This document shows positions 26,562-34,851 of a DNA stretch of 64,000 bases, piece by piece. Below the pieces are notes generated by a model, which had not been told where the DNA came from, did not search any database, and worked only from the letters and a program-made list of their open reading frames with translations. The stretch is taken from assembly GCA_965214875.1 (NCBI GenBank), contig OZ243980.1, forward strand, positions 1,736,001-1,800,000, in the 5' to 3' direction. A program made the position numbers and the translations under genes. Every line of letters starts with the position of its first letter. Position 1 is the first letter of the stretch. Source of the DNA: CBDAUN01 sp965214875 (GTDB lineage: Bacteria > Pseudomonadota > Gammaproteobacteria > Arenicellales > JAJDZL01).

Positions 26562-27751
26562 TGATCAACAAAGTCTTGTAGTGACTGAAATCCATTTTGA
26601 AGATCTGCGATCAAATCTTTCGGATCCTCCAGTCCGACATGAATCCGCATAGGGAAGCCATCATGTTCCCACTTGGAGGCTGTTCGATTTTTGTTCGGAT
26701 CAGTTGGGATGAGCAGACTTTCAAATCCGCCCCAGCTGTAGCCCTTTCCGAATAAAGTGAGCGAGTCTGCAAATATCTTTGCGGCAGCTTCGGTCGGTGC
26801 ATCGAGTGTAAATGCGAAAAGCCCGCAAGCTCCGCGAAAATCGCGGCTCCAAATCCTGTAGCCTGGATCATGAGGCAAGCCAGGATGATAGACTTGCGCT
26901 ACCTGACGCTGATTAGCCAGCCATCTGGCAACTTGAAGTCCGGATTCTTGATGTTGTCGCAAGCGAGCAGGCAATGTTCTGAGCCCGCGCAAACCAAGAA
27001 ATATAACTTCCGGACCGGCACATTCGCCCATGCCGTAGACGCTGTCTCGAATAAGCGGATAGCTTTTTTCGTTCGCGCATATGATTCCAAGCATCGCGTC
27101 GGCGTGACCGGTAATGTATTTAGTGGCAGCATGCACCGAGATATCTACGCCTAGTTCGAAAGGCTTTAGATTGATTGGCGTACCCCATGTGTTGTCTAAT
27201 ATCGTAATGAGGCCGTGCTTTCTAGCTACTTCAGCTATTGCCGGTATGTCTTGAATTTCAAAAGAATTGGATCCGGGCGATTCAAGATATATTACTTTCG
27301 TATTCGGCAGAATCAAACTCTCAATGTTTTCGAAAAATAGAGGATCGTAGTAGGTGGTATCGACACCAAACTTAGCTAGAACCGTATCGCAAAATTTTCT
27401 TGTGGGCGTGTAGACAGCATCGACCACTAGAACATGATCCCCTGCTTTCACGAATGCGAGCAGGGCGTTGGTGATGGCGGATAAGCCAGAAGATACCGCA
27501 ATTGCATCATGAGCCCCTTCGAGTTGCGCCACGGCGTGTTCCAGCGCGTGGCTGGCGGGCGTACCTCTTCTACCGTAGGTAATTTGTCCGCGTTTTTGCT
27601 TTTCAGACGCAACTCGCTGAAGATGCTCTACGGAGTCGTAGAGCACTGTGGAGCCGTGATAGACTGGCAGATTGACAAAACCGGAACTGACTTTGACATC
27701 GCGTCCAAGATGCACAGCTTTGGTGGAGTCGCTTAGTTCAATTGGCTTCAT
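26558..27751 (-). CDS. metC: Cystathionine beta-lyase
   Basis: A 397-residue PLP enzyme of the Cys/Met metabolism family that converts cystathionine to homocysteine, pyruvate and ammonia. The PLP-binding Lys is in SVHAATKYITGHADAMLG (about residue 208). Other motifs: YGRRGTPASHALEHAVAQLEG (about 60-80) with the phosphate-binding Tyr/Arg, AVSSGLSAITNALL, and LDNTWGTP (about 185). The Trp in the last motif is typical of bacterial MetC. Followed by the HugZ-like gene with an ATGA overlap. Confidence 0.9.
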   Translation of the reverse strand: MKPIELSDSTKAVHLGRDVKVSSGFVNLPVYHGSTVLYDSVEHLQRVASEKQKRGQITYGRRGTPASHALEHAVAQLEGAHDAIAVSSGLSAITNALLAFVKAGDHVLVVDAVYTPTRKFCDTVLAKFGVDTTYYDPLFFENIESLILPNTKVIYLESPGSNSFEIQDIPAIAEVARKHGLITILDNTWGTPINLKPFELGVDISVHAATKYITGHADAMLGIICANEKSYPLIRDSVYGMGECAGPEVIFLGLRGLRTLPARLRQHQESGLQVARWLANQRQVAQVYHPGLPHDPGYRIWSRDFRGACGLFAFTLDAPTEAAAKIFADSLTLFGKGYSWGGFESLLIPTDPNKNRTASKWEHDGFPMRIHVGLEDPKDLIADLQNGFQSLQDFVDQ

Positions 27752-28257
27752 GGGTCTAAAGTAGTCAGTTCGTGATTGCAGATGCTTTAGTGCCGACGCT
27801 TCTATTCGGCGTGCGCATTTCGAAAGTCTCCATATTGTACCAATTCAATTCATGCCCAAGTTGCAGTACGAAATCAGATTTTGGTAGTGGCTCAGTTTAA
27901 AAAAACATCTGGTTTCCTTTTGTAGGTTTTAGGCCGGACGTGGTGCTATCAGGCATCACAAAAGGAAACCTAATTACCACGAATCATAAGTTTGTTTTTC
28001 AGCATGGCTGCTTCGATTCAAATATTTGACAAATAATCATAAATCCCGCGCAATGAAATTTTGTTCCGATCCAGAAACGCCTCGGCTTGATCGATTTTCC
28101 GGCGTTCTGCCGCCTCGCGGCTGACCGGCACCACCTTAAGAAGGAGGTCCGTGCTGGAAAAGCCTCTGAAACATGACTTATGTTGAGTGGTAATCAGGAA
28201 AGGAAATGCCCCGCAACCTGCCAGGGTTCGAAGAGTGATCGTTGAACAAAAGCATGA
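27752..28257. other. Gene-less stretch with an isolated inverted repeat
   Basis: About 500 bases. A perfect 13-base inverted repeat, GGTTTCCTTTTGT (27911-27923) and ACAAAAGGAAACC (27958-27970), encloses 34 bases; it could be a terminator-like hairpin without a T run, or a pair of ends from a tiny element. A minus-strand fragment (REAAERRKIDQAEAFLDRNK, stop at 28018) looks like the end of a protein but has no start. Confidence 0.4.
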
Positions 28258-28536
28258 CCCAACCAACGATATTCAGAGTATGCCAGAAAATTTCCGAATG
28301 CAACACCACAGGCAGGTTTCGATCTTCGAGCGCAAGCTGCATCTGAAAATGTCGATTCAGCATCGAGGCTGCTGGAGGAAAATGTCGAGAGAGGCTCTAC
28401 CATATATTCGGACGAAGCGTGGGCGCATGATGCGGCAGGAGGCAAGGTTCCGAAGCTTTTCCCTGTCGCTTTCTCCATCTGCGACATCTCTGTCGCTCTA
28501 TCCCAGAAGGAATCAAGAAGCCACAAATGCGAATGA
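28258..28536 (+). pseudogene. IS1595/ISXO2-like transposase fragment
   Basis: An open frame without a start codon contains RLLEENVERGSTIYSDEAW, which matches the core of the ISXO2-like transposase domain (Glu-Asn-Val, Gly-Ser-Thr, then the catalytic-region Asp-Glu). Upstream residues GFDLRAQAASENVDSAS fit the preceding strand of the same domain. The sequence after it does not match and ends at TGA 28534-28536. A small remnant of a lost insertion sequence. Confidence 0.45.
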
Positions 28537-28717
28537 GCATGCTTCTGTACAATTTGCCCTGGAGCATTGTCTTCTAGGCACTCCGTGGGCTTCCTCGCCA
28601 CTTCCAGACGGCCTCGGGCAATCCGGGAGCGGCCGGATTCATGGCGGGCCGGATTTCTGTATAGATTATACCCGTTTCAAGCTATAGAATGTGGCGAACC
28701 AGTACAGCAACTAAGGC

Positions 28718-28730
28718 AAACCAGTATAAT
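28718..28730 (+). promoter_or_regulatory. Promoter-like box before brnT, shared with the gene at 744
   Basis: AAACCAGTATAAT, identical to the -10 region of the C-tract gene at 744. A related copy AACCAGTACA lies 23 bases upstream (28697), giving a direct repeat that an autoregulating antitoxin could bind. If this is the -10, the transcript would start very close to the ATG at 28737. Confidence 0.35.
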
Positions 28731-28736
28731 CAAATC

Positions 28737-29009
28737 ATGGACGAAAGGTTTGATTCCGACAAGGATACCATCAACATGCAAAAGCATGGGCTGTCCTTGG
28801 CTTTCGGAAAGAGAATCTTCGGGGATGCCGAACACCTAATTGTTTCGACAATTCGCAAAGAGGACGGGGAGGAGCGTTACAAGGTCATCGGCATCGTGGG
28901 AGAAAAGCTGTACACGGGCGTATTTACCCTGCGGGCAGGTGCGCCGAGGTTCATATCTGTAAGGAGGAGCAATGGCAATGAAGAAAGAACGTATCGCGCT
29001 CATGGCTGA
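28737..29009 (+). CDS. brnT: BrnT-like toxin of a toxin-antitoxin pair
   Basis: A 90-residue protein with the BrnT pattern: an N-terminal FDSDKDTINMQKHGLSLAFGKRIF (split: Asp-Lys at about residue 7, KHGLS at 16), GEERYKVIGIVGEKLYTGVFT in the middle, and the C-terminal ISVRRSNGNEERTYRAHG with the conserved Arg pair. BrnT is a ribonuclease toxin. ATG at 28737 matches family N-termini. The next gene overlaps its end by 38 bases, the usual arrangement for a toxin-antitoxin operon. Confidence 0.8.
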   Translation: MDERFDSDKDTINMQKHGLSLAFGKRIFGDAEHLIVSTIRKEDGEERYKVIGIVGEKLYTGVFTLRAGAPRFISVRRSNGNEERTYRAHG

Positions 29010-29256
29010 TCCGGGCGATCCGGAGGACTTCGATGCAACGCATGAAGATCTGGACCGGGCATGGAAATCCCGCCTGATCCGCAAGACGAGAGCGGGTCTG
29101 GAGCTGTCCCAGAAGGAGTTCGCCCGGCGCTTTCGCGTGCCACTTGGCACGTTAAGGGACTGGGAGCAGTCACGGTCGATGCCGCCAGAATTTGCCGTTG
29201 CCTACGTCAAGGTCATTGCCCGATACCCGGAACTTGTGGCGGAGGAGGCCGCTTGA
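28972..29256 (+). CDS. brnA: BrnA-like antitoxin with helix-turn-helix
   Basis: A 94-residue protein started at the ATG preceded by AAGGAGGAG. The acidic N-terminal half (ADPGDPEDFDATHEDLDRAW) would neutralise the toxin. The C-terminal half is a helix-turn-helix (LSQKEFARRFRVPLGTLRDWEQ, residues about 47-68) found in XRE-type antitoxins. It overlaps the toxin gene by 38 bases. It likely represses the operon together with the toxin. The HTH resembles HigA-type antitoxins, so the BrnA name is by context. Confidence 0.75.
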   Translation: MAMKKERIALMADPGDPEDFDATHEDLDRAWKSRLIRKTRAGLELSQKEFARRFRVPLGTLRDWEQSRSMPPEFAVAYVKVIARYPELVAEEAA

Positions 29257-29430
29257 GCTGCAGTCAGGGTAGCGAAGGCCGGTTTGCAAGCCTGCTCGTT
29301 TTGCAGGATGAAGCCTGCATTAATCCTCCGGCATGCGCTCCTGGTGAAAAACGCGTGAGCTGGCTGAAAAAAACATGATCAATCTGGTTTACAATACTGC
29401 AATCCACAACCAGCTATCTGGAGATCAGAA

Positions 29431-30118
29431 ATGAACAAGTTAATGCCCCCCCCCCCTCCCCCCTCTCGCTAGACTAGCCACCCTGTTGCTGGCAGTGCTT
29501 GCGGCGCCGGTGCAAGCGCAGCTCGTCATCCCCTCGACCACCGGCCAGATTTCCTGCACAGAAGGCGGCCTGAGCGAGTTGAGGGCGAATATGGTGAACA
29601 TACCCTCCACCGTAGAAAACAGTATTGCAGTGACTACAGCGTCAATTTCAGCTGTCACTTTCAGTGCTTTTATAGGAATTGCAGTTCCGGATGAAGGCCT
29701 TACGCTTTCTTTAAGAGTGATGAAAAACGAGTCCGGCGACTCGGCTGCAGCTGAAACCCAGTCGCTTGGAACGCTCACGCGCGACAATCCCATAATGCCT
29801 CAGACCACTACCTTCTCCAACCTGGATAAAAGTGCCCGTTATGTTGTCGAATTAATCGCAGGGAGCCAGACGGCATCCCGCCGCTGCTTCAAGACGCGCG
29901 GCGAGTTCACGAACGCGGAGCAGAACTTGCAACCTGACGGCAGCGCCGACTTGACCAAGTTCAGCCGCACCGGGTGCTTTGCGGTGGCCCGCACCCGGCA
30001 GGACATTGCGGACTGCATGTGCAACGGCAGGCGCAACGGAACCCTGATCCTCGCCGGCCAGACTACGGGGAGCCAGGAGGCCAGGCGGCATTGGAGGTGC
30101 CCGAACCTCGACAGCTGA
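29431..30118 (+). CDS. C-tract secreted-protein gene, out of frame at C11
   Basis: ATG at 29431 has GGAG seven bases upstream and a TACAAT box near 29388. With C11 the frame reads M-N-K-L-M followed by prolines, Ser-Arg and TAG at 29470-29472. With one C fewer it continues as LARLATLLLAVLAAPVQA, a typical signal peptide with cleavage before QLVIP, and an intact mature protein of about 195 residues to the stop at 30118. The mature part is Thr/Ser-rich, with cysteines in ISCTEGG, RRCFKT, TGCFA and DCMCNG and the final HWRCPN. The long intact frame past the tract argues against ordinary decay. A 3' fragment of a relative lies at 17090-17450. Function unknown. Confidence 0.65.
29446..29463 (+). 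repeat. C11-T-C6 tract near the start codon
   Basis: Eleven C (29446-29456), one T, then six C (29458-29463), starting at codon 6 of the frame at 29431. Followed by TCTCGCTAGACTAG. Ten or thirteen C in the first run would open the frame. Confidence 0.85.
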
Positions 30119-30216
30119 TCCATCTGGTCCATCCGGCTATCGGGAGCGCGGGCTGCGCGACGGCGTCAAGCTGGCACCGGATATCGGTGGAATGCCGCTG
30201 AACATCCCGGACACAG

Positions 30217-30239
30217 GGCGGCCTCACGGCCGCCTTTTT
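30217..30239 (+). terminator. Rho-independent terminator after the 29431 gene
   Basis: Stem GGCGGCC (30217-30223) and GGCCGCC (30228-30234), loop TCAC, followed by five T. It lies about 100 bases after the stop at 30118, so the C-tract gene is its own transcription unit. Confidence 0.8.
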
Positions 30240-30508
30240 CTGCCATGCGTCTTTGCGATTTTCAAACTGAGCCACTACCAACCAATGGCGCGATTCATCC
30301 GGCGCATATAGAAAGACTGGATGTAGGCATTCAAACAAGTCGATAACGGTAGCGTCTATACTATTGCCGCAAGTCGCCAATGTGTTCAAGAATTGAAGCG
30401 AAACGGTTTTCAATGCGTCCAATTGCGGATTCTTGCGCCGTTCAAAGCCAATAGCCAATTTTTAGGCATAAGCATTTACGAAAAGACAAAAACTCCGAGT
30501 CTTCCAAT
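30240..30508. other. Gene-less stretch
   Basis: About 270 bases between the terminator and a small frame at 30509. No start signals or recognisable protein. Confidence 0.35.
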
Positions 30509-30673
30509 ATGCGCACTTTATCGAACTTCCGGCCAGTTGCTCGCATCAAGTTCTGGGTCGCAAAGTTGCTCAAGTTTCGCGGCAAGGAGATGAAATATTC
30601 GCAATCCGAGATCAAGGCCATGGAAGAACAGCAAAGATTCATGGAAGGAGTGGACCGAACCCATGATGGCTGA
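30509..30673 (+). CDS. Possible 54-residue protein
   Basis: An ATG frame that ends 31 bases before the membrane-fusion protein gene. The translation is basic at the N-terminus (NFRPVARIKFWVAKLLKFRG) and charged at the C-terminus (KYSQSEIKAMEEQQRFMEGV). No clear ribosome-binding site. It could be a fragment or a genuine small protein. Low confidence. Confidence 0.3.
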   Translation: MRTLSNFRPVARIKFWVAKLLKFRGKEMKYSQSEIKAMEEQQRFMEGVDRTHDG

Positions 30674-30703
30674 CTTTTTCGCATCAGCGCAGATTAGAAT
30701 CCG

Positions 30704-31966
30704 ATGTCAGAGCAGATCAGCTTTCAAAAGCGATTGATTAGATTCATCTTGCCAATCGCTATTATTGGCATGAGCGTGTTCGGTGTTTTTCTGCTTGATG
30801 TTGAGGAGAAAAAAGTCACCGAAACAGAAATTCCCGAACGCGTTTGGCCGGTCGAAGTGCAAGTTGTCGACAAAGGCACTGTCACGCCATCTGTCCAGTT
30901 GAATGGGCAAGTGGTCTCTTCAAGAACTTCTCAATTCAGTTCCATTCTTTCTGCGAGAGTGCTCAAAGTCAATGTGCGCCCCGGCTATTTCGTCGAAAAA
31001 GGCGATGTTCTGGTCGAGTTCGATACGAGAAACATTCAGACGCGCCTAGATCTGCTCGAAGCTGAAACGCAGCGAATCAATGCGCAAATCGACTTCGAGC
31101 ATGAACGGCATGTAACAAATCAGCAGTTGCTGACTCACGAATTGAAGCTGCTTGAAATCGCGCAAGAGACCATGGACCGCGTTGGTAACCTGACCAACCG
31201 AAATCTTGATACACAATCCCGCTTTGAAGCGGCACAGAAAACGGTTGAGCAATTCCAAACTTCGGTAGTCTCGCGACGTTCCGCCATTGAAAGTTACCAA
31301 GCCTCTCGTCAGAATCTTGAAGCGCAGTTGCGGCGCGGTGAGGCGGCGCGCGAAAACGCTAAGCGCGATTTCGAAAAATCTCGAATCACTGCTCCATATG
31401 CCGGGCGCGTTTCGAAAGTGCATGTCGCATTCGGAAATCAAGTCAGCAATGGAAGTCCCATTTTGGAGATTTTCGACCATAAGGCGGTAGAGGTGCGGGC
31501 TTTGGTTCCGGTTCAGTATCTGGAGCGCCTGCGCACTTCAAGCTCGCAGAACATCCGCCTGTCTGCACTTTCCAAACTTGATGGAGCGAAGATTCCTCTT
31601 GAATTCGACCGACTTTCTGCCACGATTGACAGTTCGCGAGGAGGTGTCGACGCTTTTCTGAGCATGGCTGACCCCGAAGCCTATCCAGAACTTGGACGCG
31701 AATTGACCTTTACGCTGTCTTTGCTTCCGGTTGACGATGCGCTCACAATACCTTTTCAAGCCGTATACGGATCTGACCAGGTCTTCAAGGTTGAAGATGG
31801 CACTTTGAAATCGATCTTGATTGAGCGATTCGGGCAAATCACTATTGATGGCAAGCAGCTCATCGTGGCGCGAAGCGCAGAACTTGCCAGAGGAGATCTG
31901 CTAATGGTTACGCCATTGACAAGCGCAACGGAAGGTTTAAGGGTAGAGCCGATTCCGGTCGGATAG
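30704..31966 (+). CDS. Periplasmic membrane-fusion protein of an RND-type efflux system
   Basis: A 420-residue adaptor. A membrane anchor lies at about residues 13-31. The biotinyl-lipoyl half motifs flank a long coiled-coil hairpin: VLKVNVRPGYFVEKGDVLVEFD (about 90-108) on one side and SRITAPYAGRVSKVHVAFGNQV (about 228-250) on the other, with the coiled coil at about 112-222. A beta-barrel domain follows. Such proteins bridge an inner-membrane RND pump and an outer-membrane channel, but no pump gene follows: the next genes are tRNA and ribosomal proteins on the other strand. It is therefore an orphan adaptor or has partners elsewhere. Confidence 0.8.
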   Translation: MSEQISFQKRLIRFILPIAIIGMSVFGVFLLDVEEKKVTETEIPERVWPVEVQVVDKGTVTPSVQLNGQVVSSRTSQFSSILSARVLKVNVRPGYFVEKGDVLVEFDTRNIQTRLDLLEAETQRINAQIDFEHERHVTNQQLLTHELKLLEIAQETMDRVGNLTNRNLDTQSRFEAAQKTVEQFQTSVVSRRSAIESYQASRQNLEAQLRRGEAARENAKRDFEKSRITAPYAGRVSKVHVAFGNQVSNGSPILEIFDHKAVEVRALVPVQYLERLRTSSSQNIRLSALSKLDGAKIPLEFDRLSATIDSSRGGVDAFLSMADPEAYPELGRELTFTLSLLPVDDALTIPFQAVYGSDQVFKVEDGTLKSILIERFGQITIDGKQLIVARSAELARGDLLMVTPLTSATEGLRVEPIPVG

Positions 31967-32082
31967 TCCAGAGCCGCATCAACTCCAAGACCGAAGAAAA
32001 CGCCCCGCTCGTGCTGAACGGTCCGCGTAGGGTCGGGAATAGGGTTGTTGCGAAGGGCAAAAAACCGATCTGACGTGGAAGT

Positions 32083-32156
32083 TGGCTGGGGAACTAGGAT
32101 TCGAACCTAGACTGGCGGAGTCAGAGTCCGCTGTCCTACCGTTAGACGATTCCCCA
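32083..32156 (-). tRNA. tRNA-Gln (CTG anticodon)
   Basis: A 74-base cloverleaf read on the minus strand. The acceptor stem TGGGGAA pairs with TTCCCCA, the discriminator is G and the CCA is encoded. The anticodon stem GCGGA/TCCGC encloses CTCTGAC, giving anticodon CTG, which reads CAG. The T-arm CTAGGTTCGAATCCTAG is canonical. It lies between the membrane-fusion protein and rpsI. Confidence 0.95.
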
Positions 32157-32207
32157 GCATTAACCCCTTTGCGGTCAGCCTGCAATCGCCAAAGTTGTGA
32201 AACGCCT

Positions 32208-32606
32208 TTAACGCTTCGAGTATTGCGGTCGTTTGCGCGCCTTGTGAAGCCCGACTTTCTTGCGCTCAACTTCTCTTGCATCGCGGGTCAGAAATCCGCC
32301 TTGGCGCAGCGCCGAACGGTTGGCCTCGTCATACTTAAGCAATGCGCGGGCAATTCCCAGTTGGATTGCGCCTGCCTGTCCGCTTGGGCCGCCACCTCTT
32401 ACAGTAACTATCACATCGATTGATTGGAGCATGCCAAGCGACTCTAACGGTTGGCGCACAACCATCCTCGCGGTTTCGCGACCGAAATACTGCTCGATCG
32501 AACGACCGTTAGCGATGATGTTTCCATTGCCTCGTTGCAGGCGTACGCGTGCTGTTGACGACTTTCGGCGTCCAGTTCCACAATAGATTTCTTGCGCTTC
32601 AGCCAT
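32208..32606 (-). CDS. rpsI: Ribosomal protein S9
   Basis: 132 residues. [19 protein letters not shown] at the N-terminus and the basic C-terminal tail [22 protein letters not shown], which reaches the P-site tRNA in the ribosome, identify S9. It follows rplM after ten bases in the usual L13-S9 operon and must be co-transcribed with it. Confidence 0.98.
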   Translation of the reverse strand: MAEAQEIYCGTGRRKSSTARVRLQRGNGNIIANGRSIEQYFGRETARMVVRQPLESLGMLQSIDVIVTVRGGGPSGQAGAIQLGIARALLKYDEANRSALRQGGFLTRDAREVERKKVGLHKARKRPQYSKR

Positions 32607-32616
32607 TGCTGACTCC

Positions 32617-33045
32617 TCAGATGTTCAGTTCTCGAAGTTTTTGAGCTTGATGTGGCTGTTCAGTGCCGGCATACACTTTAAGCTTTGACATCATTGCCCG
32701 TCCGAGAGGCCCTTTGGGCATCATTCCCCGGACCGCGGTTTCAATAATTCGCGTGGGATGTTTTTCTCGCATATCTGCAACACCGACTGTCTTAAGTCCG
32801 CCCGGTCGCCCAGAGTGGCGGTGGTAAACTTTGGCATTTTCCTTGTTGCCGGTGAGAACGATTTTTTCTGCGTTAATCACCACGATATAGTCGCCCGTAT
32901 CAACATGCGGTGTGTAGATCGGCTTATGCTTGCCGCGCAGTCGGATAGCGATTTGCGATGCAAGTCGCCCCAGCACCTTGTCGGTCGCGTCAACGAGATA
33001 CCATTCACGCAGGACTTCATTGGACTTGGCAGAGATAGTTTTCAT
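32617..33045 (-). CDS. rplM: Ribosomal protein L13
   Basis: 142 residues when started at the ATG at 33045, the usual length of L13. [38 protein letters not shown] and [21 protein letters not shown] are family signatures. An in-frame extension upstream to 33093 lacks similarity. It is the first gene of the rplM-rpsI operon. Confidence 0.98.
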   Translation of the reverse strand: MKTISAKSNEVLREWYLVDATDKVLGRLASQIAIRLRGKHKPIYTPHVDTGDYIVVINAEKIVLTGNKENAKVYHRHSGRPGGLKTVGVADMREKHPTRIIETAVRGMMPKGPLGRAMMSKLKVYAGTEQPHQAQKLRELNI

Positions 33046-33113
33046 TTCACTTCGTTCAAAAAACAAACCGCCATGCGAGCCGAAGCTAAGCATGGCATTA
33101 CAAAAGGTCGCGT

Positions 33114-33142
33114 AGAATACATCACTTCAGGTTGATTTTCAA
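33114..33142 (-). promoter_or_regulatory. Sigma70-type promoter of rplM-rpsI
   Basis: On the minus strand: -35 TTGAAA (33137-33142), a 17-base spacer and -10 TATTCT (33114-33119), about 70 bases before the rplM start. Confidence 0.55.
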
Positions 33143-33382
33143 CCGTAATTCACGCCAAACAAAGCGCGGGAAAGAAGATGTTTCCTTGGCGCGTCGCCAT
33201 ATAGGCTGGCAAAAGTTCAGTCTCTGTCCGACAGGATTATTCGGGCAACTTTACACACGCTGAGATCAAGTGAATCGGTTAAAATATCTGGTGATTTTGC
33301 AGGTGGCTGATACTTATGAACCAAGCCGAGAACGCTTTGATTGATTCGCTGATTCGCGCGATGCCGACGACGGTTTTGCTTG

Positions 33383-34825
33383 ATGGTTCCTGACATTCCC
33401 TATCAGGCGCTGCTGCCCGAGATTATCATCAGTTTGGCCGCGTGCGCCATCTTGGTGCTCGACCAGACGCAGCTGAAGCGATATTCAGTCGGCTACATTA
33501 TGTCGCTGGCAACTTTGGCGGCCGCCGCATTGGTTGCATCGGCCAGCATCGGCAATCCCGCATCAACGTCATTGAACCAAATGTTCATTGATGATCCGCT
33601 ATCAAACCTGATCAAGGTCGCTGTCTGCCTGCTTACGTTGATCGTGTTCGTCTACTCCAGGACCTACGTAGTCGATCGCTCTATCGGCAGTTCTGAATAC
33701 TATGTGCTCGGATTGTTCGGTGTGCTCGGCATGATGGTGATGGCTTCCGCTGGCCATTTGCTGGTGCTGTACATGGGATTAGAGCTCATGTCGTTGTGTC
33801 TTTATGCGATGGTGGCATTTCAGCGAGACTCTTCCAATGCCACCGAGGCTTCCATGAAGTATTTCGTGCTGGGAGCAATCGCCTCAGGCTGTTTGCTCTA
33901 CGGCATGTCGATTTTATACGGAATCGCGGGCACCTTGGAGATCGCGGCGATACATGAAGCGGTGCGGGGCATGAATTCGGACAATATCGCCTTGATCTTC
34001 GCTTTGGTGTTCGTCGTGGTGGCACTAGCATTCAAGCTTGGTGCCGCGCCATTCCATATGTGGGTTCCTGATGTCTATCACGGCGCGCCTGCATCGACGA
34101 CTTTGTACCTTGGCGCTGCGCCGAAAATTGCCGCCTTTGCAATGCTGGTGCGACTGTTGATTGGCGGCTTGGAACATCTTAGTGACGTTTGGCAGGACAT
34201 GTTCATCATCATCGCGCTGCTTTCGATCATCATCGGCAATGCCACCGCGATCGTTCAATCGAACATCAAGCGGATGCTGGCATATTCGACGGTTGCGCAC
34301 ATGGGCTATCTGCTTTTAGGCATTCTTTCTGCGACTAGCGAAGGCTATGCCGCTGCACTGTTCTACGTGCTGGTGTATTCCGTAATGGGCTTGGGCGCTT
34401 TCGGGATGATCGTGCTGTTTGCGAGCAAAGGGCAAGAGGCTGACAGCATCTCAGACTACCGGGGCTTGAATGCGCGAAATCCATGGATGGCCCTGCTGAT
34501 GCTGCTATTGATGTTTTCTTTGGCCGGTGTGCCGCCGACAGTGGGTTTCTATGCGAAATTCGCTGTCATTCAGGCGCTTGTCGATGCGGGGCTTGTGTGG
34601 GTTGCGGTCGTGTCAGTGATTTTTGCGGTGGTGGGCGCATTCTACTATCTCAGGGTCATCAAGGTGATGTATTTTGATGAAGCACCGAAGTCGAGCGTTC
34701 CGTTCAGTGCGATGCCGGGTTCGCGCGTCTTGATCGCGGTGAACACGATCGGATTGTTGGTAATTTTGCCTTGGGTGGGCGGTGTGCTTTCGCTATGCAA
34801 GCAAGCGATCGACGGGCTGCTCTGA
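33383..34825 (+). CDS. nuoN: NADH-quinone oxidoreductase subunit N
   Basis: A membrane antiporter-like subunit of respiratory complex I, about 480 residues with around fourteen helices. The proton-translocation core is visible: GLELMSLCLYAMVAF with the conserved Glu (about residue 133), KYFVLGAIASG (Lys at about 155), FKLGAAPFHMWVPDVYHGAP with the key Lys (about 217), and NIKRMLAYSTVAHMGYLL (about 295-312). ATG at 33383 follows a TTG in frame. In most bacteria nuoN is the last gene of nuoA-N, but here rplM lies divergently upstream and a racemase convergently downstream, so it is separated from the rest of the operon. Confidence 0.95.
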   Translation: MVPDIPYQALLPEIIISLAACAILVLDQTQLKRYSVGYIMSLATLAAAALVASASIGNPASTSLNQMFIDDPLSNLIKVAVCLLTLIVFVYSRTYVVDRSIGSSEYYVLGLFGVLGMMVMASAGHLLVLYMGLELMSLCLYAMVAFQRDSSNATEASMKYFVLGAIASGCLLYGMSILYGIAGTLEIAAIHEAVRGMNSDNIALIFALVFVVVALAFKLGAAPFHMWVPDVYHGAPASTTLYLGAAPKIAAFAMLVRLLIGGLEHLSDVWQDMFIIIALLSIIIGNATAIVQSNIKRMLAYSTVAHMGYLLLGILSATSEGYAAALFYVLVYSVMGLGAFGMIVLFASKGQEADSISDYRGLNARNPWMALLMLLLMFSLAGVPPTVGFYAKFAVIQALVDAGLVWVAVVSVIFAVVGAFYYLRVIKVMYFDEAPKSSVPFSAMPGSRVLIAVNTIGLLVILPWVGGVLSLCKQAIDGLL

Positions 34826-34851
34826 TCCCAGGGTCGCTCAGTCTTCCGCTT

